Source: GCA-2728135 sp002728135 (lineage in GTDB: Bacteria; Pseudomonadota; Alphaproteobacteria; UBA828). From it: DNA of 64,000 bases. This document shows positions 52,749 to 60,612 of the stretch, piece after piece. Where the stretch lies: assembly GCA_963997635.1 (NCBI GenBank), contig CAXEND010000006.1, positions 58,734-122,733 of the forward strand, written 5' to 3'. Within the stretch, counting starts at the first letter, position 1; each line of letters starts with the position of its first letter. Both the position numbers and the translations under genes were made by a program. Under the pieces are notes generated by a model, which did no database searches, was not told where the DNA came from, and saw only the letters and a list, made by a program, of their open reading frames with translations.

Positions 52749-52853
52749 ATGAAATTTGTTATTTGGTTAATATTAAGGATTCTTTTAGTGCCAATACCTG
52801 GTTTTATTCGAAAACGTATAATAAAAGCAATATTAGGAGCATATAGACAATAA
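52749..52853 (+). CDS. Very short membrane-type ORF (34 aa)
   Basis: ATG at 52749 opens 34 codons ending at TAA 52851-52853. The product has a hydrophobic N-terminal half (MKFVIWLILRILLVPIPGF) and a basic C-terminal half (IRKRIIKAILGAYRQ), an amphipathic, positively charged design seen in small membrane proteins and type I toxin peptides. A ribosome site AGGTAGGA lies just before it, and a perfect -10 box TATAAT is at 52717-52722. It is divergent from the 26-aa ORF. Function unknown. Confidence 0.55.
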   Translation: MKFVIWLILRILLVPIPGFIRKRIIKAILGAYRQ

Positions 52854-52892
52854 CTATTATTCTAAAAGATATTAAAAATTAATTGTCTGGGA

Positions 52893-54029
52893 TCAATTAT
52901 ATAAAATTGATGTGTCAACATCACTTAAAGATGACTTACCACAAAGAGCCATAGACATATCAAGCTCACGTTTTAAAATTTTAAGTGTCTGAGTAACTCC
53001 AGCTTGTCCATTTGAACCAAGACCGTATAAATATGCCCTGCCAAGAAGAGTGCCACGAGCACCTAATGCAATGGCTTTCAATATATCTTGACCAGAACGT
53101 ATTCCGCCATCTACCCAAACTTCTGTATCTCCACCCACACGATCAAGAATTGCAGGTAATGCGGAAACAGTGGACAGAGTACCATCTAATTGTCTACCCC
53201 CATGATTAGATACCACAATTGCATCTGCACCAATATCAACAGCTGACTTTGCATCATCTGGATCCATAATTCCTTTTATAACAAGCTTTCTATCCCAATT
53301 CATACGAAGCCCCTCAATATCTTTCCAAGTTAATGAAGGATCAAATTGGCCGCTTACCCAATCTGATAGCGAGGTCATATCATCTACACCCTTTACGTGA
53401 CCCACCACATTTCCAAAGTACCTCCGGCGTGTTTTTATCATCTGGAAACACCAATTTGGCTTACTGACAAGATTTATAGTATTTTTAATAGTTAACTTTG
53501 GAGGTGTACTTAGACCATTTCTTCGATCTTTATATCTATCTCCAAGAATAGGTAAATCGATTGTAACCATCAATGTAGAACAATTTGCATCTTTTGCACG
53601 TGAAAGAAGTCGACGAATAAAGTCTCTATCTCGCATAACGTAAAGCTGGAACCAGAATGGTTTAGAAGTATGCTCTGCAACATCTTCAATTGAACAAATA
53701 GACATTGTTGATAAAGTAAATGGAACACCAAATTCCTCTGCTGATTTAGCTGCTAAAATTTCTCCATCGGCGCGGTGCATCCCTATAAGACCAACTGGGC
53801 CTAAAACAACAGGCATTGGCAGATCTAATCCAAGCATAGGCATAATCGTATTTCTTGAACTTACATCTACTCCGACTCTCTGCTTTAATTTGATAGACTG
53901 CCAATCTTTTTCATTTGAATGGTATGTTGATTCTGTCCAAGACCCTCCATCTGCATATTCATAAAACATGCGAGGGACACGCTTTTGAGCTAATACTCTC
54001 TGATCTTCTACACAATTAATTAATGCCAT
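52893..54029 (-). CDS. FMN-dependent alpha-hydroxy acid dehydrogenase (LldD-like)
   Basis: A 378-residue FMN enzyme. The N-terminus 'RVPRMFYEYADGGSWTEST' and the active-site motif 'VSNHGGRQLDG' near residue 274, with its His base and Arg, are diagnostic. FMN contacts lie in 'VMRDRDFIRRLL' and 'VDGGIRSGQDILKAIALGA'. It oxidises L-lactate, glycolate or a related 2-hydroxyacid. Without lldP or glc genes nearby the substrate is undecided. Single minus-strand gene. Confidence 0.93.
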   Translation of the reverse strand: MALINCVEDQRVLAQKRVPRMFYEYADGGSWTESTYHSNEKDWQSIKLKQRVGVDVSSRNTIMPMLGLDLPMPVVLGPVGLIGMHRADGEILAAKSAEEFGVPFTLSTMSICSIEDVAEHTSKPFWFQLYVMRDRDFIRRLLSRAKDANCSTLMVTIDLPILGDRYKDRRNGLSTPPKLTIKNTINLVSKPNWCFQMIKTRRRYFGNVVGHVKGVDDMTSLSDWVSGQFDPSLTWKDIEGLRMNWDRKLVIKGIMDPDDAKSAVDIGADAIVVSNHGGRQLDGTLSTVSALPAILDRVGGDTEVWVDGGIRSGQDILKAIALGARGTLLGRAYLYGLGSNGQAGVTQTLKILKRELDMSMALCGKSSLSDVDTSILYN

Positions 54030-54089
54030 AAGTTTTTCCAGATTATTTATAAGAACTTAAATCAAATTTATAAAAAACTAATCCATAAG

Positions 54090-54548
54090 TTATTTATCTA
54101 ATATCTGCTGTGCTGCTGAACTACAGGCAAGAGTATCTTCTTCAATCAAGGGGTTCCCATCAAAATATTCACCTGAATCTTGGAATGTAGTTTCAATAAT
54201 ATCAGAATAAAGATTTGTATAAGTTAATACTTTACTGGCTAGCTGATTAAGCAATGCCTGTTCATTTTTATTATCTTTTTCTAAGTAACTTCTAACAGAC
54301 ATTGTGAAAAATCTTTCGTGCAATTCCTTGACTACTTGCCTTGACTGGGGATCAGAGCCCAGAACTCTAAACTGTGCTGCAGATAAAGCAGAACAACGTA
54401 GAGCAAAGTAACCAGCATCATCTGGTAATGATAAATCAAGGCTAGATTTAGATAACGATATTAAATCCTCATACTTAGCTTCACCAGCCTTTGACCCAAT
54501 ACAGACAATTAATATAGAAATGGAAATAATAAATATTTTACCTAACAA
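54090..54548 (-). CDS. Secreted protein of unknown function overlapping a cupin gene
   Basis: A 152-residue protein with a signal peptide (residues 1-21: 'KIFIISISILIVCIGSKA'). The mature part is mainly helical with Cys in 'ALRCSALSAAQF' and 'TLACSSAAQQIL', which could form a disulfide. No family is recognised. Its start lies inside the end of the cupin gene by 11 bases, suggesting they are co-translated. It may be periplasmic. What ties it to the cupin is unknown. Confidence 0.75.
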   Translation of the reverse strand: MLGKIFIISISILIVCIGSKAGEAKYEDLISLSKSSLDLSLPDDAGYFALRCSALSAAQFRVLGSDPQSRQVVKELHERFFTMSVRSYLEKDNKNEQALLNQLASKVLTYTNLYSDIIETTFQDSGEYFDGNPLIEEDTLACSSAAQQILDK

Positions 54549-55056
54549 AATTCTTTACATAATCACTACCTAAACCAACATTTTCATAGTGATCCCTAGC
54601 TAAATCAATTCGTGTGAACACATCATCAAAACCCGTTGCATTTCCATCATTATCTACATAGTGCAAAGATCCCGTAACATGGAAAAAAGTTATCATCTCA
54701 GGTGTATGATCATCAACGACAAGTGTATGGGTCTCGCTAGGAGGTTCAAATATATAGGTTCCTTTTCTAGCAATCCAGTCATGCTCTAAATATCTCCATT
54801 CACCCTTAATAACAAGGCCGTGTACAGGAGATGGGTGGCGATGACGACTAACAATACCAGCCTTCTTAACTTTAATTAAATGGCACCAACCACCCTGAAC
54901 AATATTAAACATTAACGGCCTAAACCACACACCCTCTGTCATAGGAACCCATAGACGTTCATCTTCAGGTATAGAATCTAATACAAGTTCACCAGTTGCA
55001 AACGGATGAGTCGTATCATAATTTTCAGCGTTACTTATTTTAGAGACTTCACCCAT
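54538..55056 (-). CDS. Cupin protein, 2,4'-dihydroxyacetophenone dioxygenase-like
   Basis: A 172-residue cupin. Metal-binding His residues are in 'SRHRHPSPVHGLVIKGEW' (HxH ... H) and 'PPSETHTLVV'; the segment 'MFNIVQGGWCHLIKVKKAG' precedes them. The whole pattern matches the 2,4'-dihydroxyacetophenone dioxygenase family, in which an iron cupin cleaves a C-C bond next to a ketone. The C-terminal domain 'SLHYVDNDGNATGFDDVFTR' also fits. The natural substrate in a non-aromatic degrader is unclear. Confidence 0.88.
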   Translation of the reverse strand: MGEVSKISNAENYDTTHPFATGELVLDSIPEDERLWVPMTEGVWFRPLMFNIVQGGWCHLIKVKKAGIVSRHRHPSPVHGLVIKGEWRYLEHDWIARKGTYIFEPPSETHTLVVDDHTPEMITFFHVTGSLHYVDNDGNATGFDDVFTRIDLARDHYENVGLGSDYVKNFVR

Positions 55057-55255
55057 ATCATACCCCCGTATTATAATTTTTATGTCTGTGATAAAATATC
55101 AACCATTAAATTACAATTCTTTATATAAAGATAATTTATATTTGTATTACTACAATACACATACATTTATAATAAAATTAATAGAGATTTAAATATAAAA
55201 ATACTCGTGATAAAAATTCAATATATTACCTAATTGTAAATAGAAAGATAAGATT

Positions 55256-55855
55256 TTGCATCTTTATTCTACTTTGAGAAGTCCTTACGGCCGAATTGTA
55301 AGAATAGTTGTTGAAGAAAAAGGTCTAATTAATAAGATCAACTTCACTGAGGTAACCACACGAGGGGATAAAAACCCTTTCTATAAAATTAACCCATCAG
55401 GAAGAGTCCCAGTACTCATACTACCAAATGGAGTAATAATAGAAGACTCAAAGTTAATTGCTTGGTATCTCGATAACTTAGAAGGCAAACCAACTCTTCA
55501 CAAAAACTTGGAAATTAAACGACTTGAAGCTATAGCACGTAGTATGCTTGATGGAACAAGCCTTTGGTGGAGAGAATACCTATATAGGACAGATCAAGAG
55601 AGATCCGATACAATCATCAGACATGAAAGAGCCCGGGCCTTAAGATTAGCAGATGTATTTGAAAATCAAGTCGAAAAACCTGTACTATCAGGAGATATTA
55701 ATATTGCGCAAATTGTATTGGCTTGCGTTTTACATGGTAGAGATCATGCAAATCCAGAAGACTTTCCATGGAGAGAAGGAAGACCAAAATTGTCCGCATG
55801 GGTTAATAAAATCGGTCTAAGAACCTCTATATTAAAAACCATTCCACCAAAATAA
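55256..55855 (+). CDS. Glutathione S-transferase family protein
   Basis: A 199-residue GST. The N-terminal thioredoxin-like domain has 'LYSTLRSPYGRIVRIVVEEKG' (split here at Pro) and the glutathione-binding 'NPSGRVPVLILPNGVIIEDS' with its cis-Pro; a helical C-terminal domain follows. Start is the TTG at 55256, because the frame has a stop 15 bases upstream and no ATG, and the product then begins exactly where GSTs do. Role: conjugation or reduction of electrophiles with glutathione. Single gene divergent from the cupin. Confidence 0.87.
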   Translation: MHLYSTLRSPYGRIVRIVVEEKGLINKINFTEVTTRGDKNPFYKINPSGRVPVLILPNGVIIEDSKLIAWYLDNLEGKPTLHKNLEIKRLEAIARSMLDGTSLWWREYLYRTDQERSDTIIRHERARALRLADVFENQVEKPVLSGDINIAQIVLACVLHGRDHANPEDFPWREGRPKLSAWVNKIGLRTSILKTIPPK

Positions 55856-55925
55856 AATTAAATACAATATATACCAATATTGAATATAAATCGTAGAGAA
55901 AGGTAGCCTTTTTGGCCTAAAATTT

Positions 55926-57152
55926 GTGTTGAAATATAGATACTTGGCCTTTGCAATTAGCAATAAACGATTTCTTGGGTTTGGACTTACTTTAGCTTTC
56001 TTTAGCAGTTTTGGACAAACATATTTTATCGGTTTATTTGGTGAAAATATTCGAGATGAATTTGATCTCACTCATGGAACATTTGGAACAGCATATACTC
56101 TAGCAACAGCTATTAGTGCAGTAATGTTAATATGGATAGGGAGATTAATTGATAAAATAGATTTACGCTATTTTACTTTGGGGTCATGTTTATTATTGAT
56201 TGGTGCCTGTTTCATCTTAAGTTTTTCTAATGGAATAATATCCCTTTGTGCTGCCTTATTTGCTTTACGTCTATCAGGTCAAGGGCTTATGACTCATATT
56301 TACTCCACAGCAATGGGTCGTTATTTCGATAAAGACCGAGGTAAAGCTATTTCTGTTGCTGCTCTTGGTCATCCCCTAGGTGAAGCATTACTTCCATCTT
56401 TAGTAATATTACTAATTAGTATAATCGGATGGCGTGAAACTTGGCTAGCATTTGGTGTTTTTAACGGATTACTACTTTTACCATTTATTTTCTGGCTACT
56501 TAAGGGTCAGAAAGAACGGCATTTAAAATTAACTACAGAAGCTTTATTTCATGAAAAAAGTTTAATAAAAAGTTGGACTATTTCTGAAGTAATCCGAGAT
56601 GTAAGGTTTTATGCCTTTCTTGGAGCAATACTAGCACCCGCATTTTTATTAACTGGGGTGTTTTTTCATCAAGCTCACCTTGCTGACGAAAAAAATTGGT
56701 CCATGTCATGGATTGCAACAAGTTTCACAGCTTTTGCCGTGTCCTCTGTTCTTACTATGATTGGATCTGGTGTGTTGATAGACCGAATAGGAGCTGCAAG
56801 AACACTAATAATTATGCCTATACCATTGGTGGTTGCAATGGCAATTATTGCTTATACAGATCAATTGTTTGCCGCTCCGCTATTAATGATTGCATCTGGA
56901 CTTTGTGTTGGAATGGTTTTCACTTCAGGGGCAGCCCTCTGGCCAGAGATTTATGGTGAAAAATATCTGGGCTCAATTAGAGCCCTAGTAACAGCACTTA
57001 TAATTGGTGCCTCGGCTATCTCTCCTGCTGTATTTGGGTTATTTATTGATAAAGGTATTACATTTAATCAACTTGCCATTGGTGGAATGGCCTGGAGTAT
57101 TATTTCAGTATTTGTTTTACTTTTTGTTATAATAAAAAAAGGTTTGAATTGA
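55926..57152 (+). CDS. MFS transporter
   Basis: A 408-residue major facilitator with twelve predicted helices. The loop between helices 2 and 3 reads 'GRLIDKIDLR', and 'GRYFDKDRGKAISVAALGHPLGEAL' lies in helices 4-5; the second half has 'GSGVLIDRIGAARTL'. This pattern fits the oxalate/formate antiporter-like or monocarboxylate-like MFS group, but the substrate is not predictable. The start is GTG at 55926 or TTG at 55929, without a clear ribosome site. It precedes selO by about 75 bp. Confidence 0.88.
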   Translation: MLKYRYLAFAISNKRFLGFGLTLAFFSSFGQTYFIGLFGENIRDEFDLTHGTFGTAYTLATAISAVMLIWIGRLIDKIDLRYFTLGSCLLLIGACFILSFSNGIISLCAALFALRLSGQGLMTHIYSTAMGRYFDKDRGKAISVAALGHPLGEALLPSLVILLISIIGWRETWLAFGVFNGLLLLPFIFWLLKGQKERHLKLTTEALFHEKSLIKSWTISEVIRDVRFYAFLGAILAPAFLLTGVFFHQAHLADEKNWSMSWIATSFTAFAVSSVLTMIGSGVLIDRIGAARTLIIMPIPLVVAMAIIAYTDQLFAAPLLMIASGLCVGMVFTSGAALWPEIYGEKYLGSIRALVTALIIGASAISPAVFGLFIDKGITFNQLAIGGMAWSIISVFVLLFVIIKKGLN

Positions 57153-57226
57153 TGATTAAATTTTTTACTTGAGTCATCAAAATAACAACACAAATATGTC
57201 TTTTTAATAACACATGAAATTTAACA

Positions 57227-58684
57227 ATGAATACCTTAAATTTGAAACTTCAAAATACTTATAAAGACCTTCCCGAGATATTTTTTTCTAGAGTATGTCC
57301 AACACCTGTTCCAAACCCAGAAATAGTCTTATTTAATGATTCCCTATCAAGGTCTTTAGGCTTAGATATAAATGAAACCAAGCCAAGAATTATAGCAAAC
57401 ACTTTTTCTGGAAATCAACTTCCAAACGATATAGAACCAATATCTCAAGCCTATGCTGGTCATCAATTCGGACATTTTTCAATTTTAGGGGATGGACGTG
57501 CTGTCGTATTAGGTGAACATATTTCCCGAGATGGACAGCGATTTGATATACAGTTTAAAGGTTCAGGACGCACACCTTATTCAAGACAAGGAGATGGCAA
57601 AGCAACACTAACTTCAATGTTACGTGAATATATTATGAGTGAAGCAATGAGTGCTTTAGGCATACCAACCACAAGAAGTTTAGCCGTAATATCCAGCGGA
57701 GAAGACGTATATAGAGAAAGTCAGCACCCTGGAGCAATACTAACCCGAATTGCGAGTAGCCACATTAGAGTAGGCACATTCCAATATGCAGCTGCAAGTG
57801 GAGATGTTAATAATATTAAAGCTCTTACAGAATATACAATAAAACGACACTTTCCATCTTTATACGAAACAGAATCACCAGCTCTCTCTTTACTAAAAGA
57901 AGTTAGAAACAGACAAGCTAAACTTATAGCAGAGTGGATACGTGTTGGTTTTATTCATGGTGTAATGAATACTGATAACATGTCAATTTCAGGAGAAACG
58001 ATAGATTATGGTCCTTGTGCCTTTCTTGATAAATATGACCCATCCATAGCTTTTAGCTCAATAGATCATGGAAAACGATATGCATTTGGAAATCAAGCAG
58101 GAATAGCAAACTGGAATATTGCACGTTTAGCTGAATCCCTACTACCAATTATTCATTCTGATAAAAATATTTCTCTTAAACTCGCTGAAGAAGCAGTTAA
58201 CGATTTTAAAACAATTTTTGAAAAAGAATGGATTAAAGTTATGAGAAAAAAATTGTTACTTTCGAATCATAACTCCACCGACCCAAAATTTATCTGGGAA
58301 TTTCTAGAAATGTTAGAGTCAAGTGGAGCTGATTATACAAATTCATTTTATGCATTAACACATGATCAAATACAACTTCTTCCTTTTAGTCACAAGGCTA
58401 ATTTTATGGACTGGTATAAACGTTGGAAAAATCAAATATCTAATAACTGTACATTAATTAATAATGAAAAACTCCATGATATGAAAGTAAATCCAGCTTA
58501 TATACCAAGAAATCATATAATTGAAGAGGCACTTACAACTGCTGAAAATGAAGGAGACATTAGTTTAATCAAAAAATTACTTGATGTTATTCGAACCCCC
58601 TACAAAAAAAGACAGGATCTAACTGAATATTCATCACCCTGTCCCAATGGACTAGTGGGTTATCAAACTTTCTGTGGAACTTAA
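57227..58684 (+). CDS. selO: Protein adenylyltransferase SelO
   Basis: A 485-residue pseudokinase-fold protein. Motifs are 'YAGHQFGHFSILGDGRA' near residue 76, 'QFKGSGRTPYSRQGDGKAT' and 'MSEAMSALGIPTTRSLAV', then 'GFIHGVMNTDNMSISGETIDYGP' (written in parts). SelO transfers AMP to Ser, Thr or Tyr of target proteins and takes part in oxidative-stress responses. The C-terminus ends 'YQTFCGT', with Cys third from the end where some eukaryotic SelO have selenocysteine. All expected residues are present. Confidence 0.94.
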   Translation: MNTLNLKLQNTYKDLPEIFFSRVCPTPVPNPEIVLFNDSLSRSLGLDINETKPRIIANTFSGNQLPNDIEPISQAYAGHQFGHFSILGDGRAVVLGEHISRDGQRFDIQFKGSGRTPYSRQGDGKATLTSMLREYIMSEAMSALGIPTTRSLAVISSGEDVYRESQHPGAILTRIASSHIRVGTFQYAAASGDVNNIKALTEYTIKRHFPSLYETESPALSLLKEVRNRQAKLIAEWIRVGFIHGVMNTDNMSISGETIDYGPCAFLDKYDPSIAFSSIDHGKRYAFGNQAGIANWNIARLAESLLPIIHSDKNISLKLAEEAVNDFKTIFEKEWIKVMRKKLLLSNHNSTDPKFIWEFLEMLESSGADYTNSFYALTHDQIQLLPFSHKANFMDWYKRWKNQISNNCTLINNEKLHDMKVNPAYIPRNHIIEEALTTAENEGDISLIKKLLDVIRTPYKKRQDLTEYSSPCPNGLVGYQTFCGT

Positions 58685-58707
58685 CAGAAGCAAAACATAA
58701 TTTTTCC

Positions 58708-58713
58708 AGGAGG
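58708..58713 (+). promoter_or_regulatory. Strong ribosome site for a TTG start
   Basis: AGGAGG, perfectly complementary to the 16S 3' end, lies six bases before the TTG at 58720. It validates TTG as start of the glutathionyl-hydroquinone reductase gene. Confidence 0.85.
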
Positions 58714-58719
58714 AATATA

Positions 58720-59715
58720 TTGGGTCATTTAAATAATGGGCAATGGGTAGATGAATGGTACGACACCAAAATAACAAATGGTAAATTTGTTAGAAAAGAT
58801 TCTAGTTTTAGAAACTGGATCACTGCTGATGGCAAACCTGGGCCGTCAGGTGTAGGGGGTTTTATTGCTGAACCTTCACGATATCACCTTTATATATCAT
58901 ATGCATGCCCTTGGGCTCACCGAACATTGATTTTCCGAACACTTAAAAATCTTGAGAAAATAATCTCAATCTCAGTGGTTAATCCATATATGGGAAGTAA
59001 CGGCTGGACTTTCGAACCAGGTAATGGGGTAATACCCGATAATGAAAACAACTGTGCTTATCTTTATCAGTTATACACATCTGCAAACAAACAATATTCT
59101 GGTAGAGTTACTGTTCCCATTTTATGGGATAAAAAATTAAATACTATTGTTTCAAATGAATCCTCAGAAATCATACGAATGTTTAATAAATCTTTTAATA
59201 AAATTATTACCGGTAAATCAATAGATTTTTACCCCAAGAAACTTCAAAAAGAAATAGATTCATTAAATGTATGGATTTATGAGAATATAAATAATGGTGT
59301 TTACAAGGCTGGATTTGCTACTACACAAGATGCATACAACGAATCTGTCACTGAGCTTTTTCAAGCATTAAATAAACTTGAGACAATTCTATCAAAGCAA
59401 AGATACTTGCTTGGTAGGACAATTACAGAGTGTGATTGGAGGTTATTTCCGACATTAATTAGGTTTGATGCTGCATATTTTGGACATTTCAAATGTAACA
59501 TCAAAAGAATAGAGGATTATCCAAATATCTTTGCCTATGTAAAAGATCTATATCAGATTAAAGGCATAAACAAGACTGTTAATTTTGATCATATTAAGAG
59601 TCATTACTACAAAAGTCATAAAACCATAAATCCAACCGGGATTGTCCCAATCGGTCCAATATCAGACTTCAGTGGGTCACACAACAGAGACAAAATCATC
59701 CAACACATTGTATAA
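58720..59715 (+). CDS. Glutathionyl-hydroquinone reductase (YqjG/Ecm4 family)
   Basis: A 331-residue Xi-class glutathione transferase. The catalytic Cys63 is in 'YISYACPWAHRTLI', and the N-terminal 'GQWVDEWYDTK' is exactly the family start, confirming the TTG start. It reduces glutathionyl-hydroquinones to hydroquinones with release of glutathione disulfide. It follows selO by 35 bp on the same strand and may belong to one redox-stress operon with it. Confidence 0.93.
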   Translation: MGHLNNGQWVDEWYDTKITNGKFVRKDSSFRNWITADGKPGPSGVGGFIAEPSRYHLYISYACPWAHRTLIFRTLKNLEKIISISVVNPYMGSNGWTFEPGNGVIPDNENNCAYLYQLYTSANKQYSGRVTVPILWDKKLNTIVSNESSEIIRMFNKSFNKIITGKSIDFYPKKLQKEIDSLNVWIYENINNGVYKAGFATTQDAYNESVTELFQALNKLETILSKQRYLLGRTITECDWRLFPTLIRFDAAYFGHFKCNIKRIEDYPNIFAYVKDLYQIKGINKTVNFDHIKSHYYKSHKTINPTGIVPIGPISDFSGSHNRDKIIQHIV

Positions 59716-59732
59716 CATAAGGAAATCTGCAC

Positions 59733-60608
59733 GTGGACAAAGTTAGAATACAATTCAGCAGATTCTCTGCATTCTATTCCCCATTAATTTTAACTATAGC
59801 TGGTAATTTTCTAAAGGAAGAAGGATTAGAAACTGAATGGTCTATTGCTAACTCACCTGCCACAGCAACAAAAGAATTAAGCGAGGGATCTGTCGATATT
59901 ATTCAATCAGCAGTTAGTCAAAGCTTCAATAACCCTCCCTCAAACATAATACATTTTGCACAAATCAATCAAATGGACGGTTTTTTTATTCTGTCCAGAA
60001 CACATCATGAAAGTTTCGATTGGAAAAAATTAGAAAATTCTTACATGATCCTGCAATCAGGAGGACAACCTTTAGCAATGCTCAAATATGCCTTCCAAAA
60101 AGCAGGGGTTGATTTTAATAAGATTAAACAAATTATACCAAATGAAGGTCTAGATATGGAGGAAACATTTAAATCAGGGCTGGGCGATTACATTCATCAT
60201 CAAGGACCTGTGCCACAGAAACTAGAAGATGAGGGATATGGTAATGTAGTAGCAAAAGTAGGAGAAATGGTTGGATTATGTGCATTCTCAAGTCTTGCAG
60301 CTAGAAAAGAATGGCTTAAGACCGATACTTCTGCCGCTTTTATTCGTGCTTACACGAAGGCTAAAAAATTTATAATAAACAACGATGCAAAAGTCATAGC
60401 AAATATGCAAAGTAAATATTTTCCTAATATAAAAATATCTGTATTAGCTGATTGTATTAATCAATACAAAAATCTTGGTTGTTGGGAGGGTCCTATAAAC
60501 ATTACTGAAGAATCATTTAATGCTTCAGTAAATATTTTTAAATTTAACTGTATGATTGATGAAACTCCAATTTATTCTGAAGTATGCCTAGATAGCTCCA
60601 TTGTATAA
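59733..60608 (+). CDS. NMT1/THI5-like substrate-binding domain protein without signal peptide
   Basis: A 291-residue protein of the NMT1/THI5-like periplasmic-binding (type 2) fold. 'RFSAFYSPLILTIAGNFLKEEGLETEW' (split) and 'GSVDIIQSAVSQSFNNPP' are the ligand-cleft parts of the family. There is no signal peptide and no lipobox from the GTG start at 59733, and no ATPase or permease gene is next to it, so it may act in the cytoplasm, as a binding protein or enzyme. The gene follows the hydroquinone reductase by 17 bp. Confidence 0.8.
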   Translation: MDKVRIQFSRFSAFYSPLILTIAGNFLKEEGLETEWSIANSPATATKELSEGSVDIIQSAVSQSFNNPPSNIIHFAQINQMDGFFILSRTHHESFDWKKLENSYMILQSGGQPLAMLKYAFQKAGVDFNKIKQIIPNEGLDMEETFKSGLGDYIHHQGPVPQKLEDEGYGNVVAKVGEMVGLCAFSSLAARKEWLKTDTSAAFIRAYTKAKKFIINNDAKVIANMQSKYFPNIKISVLADCINQYKNLGCWEGPINITEESFNASVNIFKFNCMIDETPIYSEVCLDSSIV

Positions 60609-60612
60609 ATTT

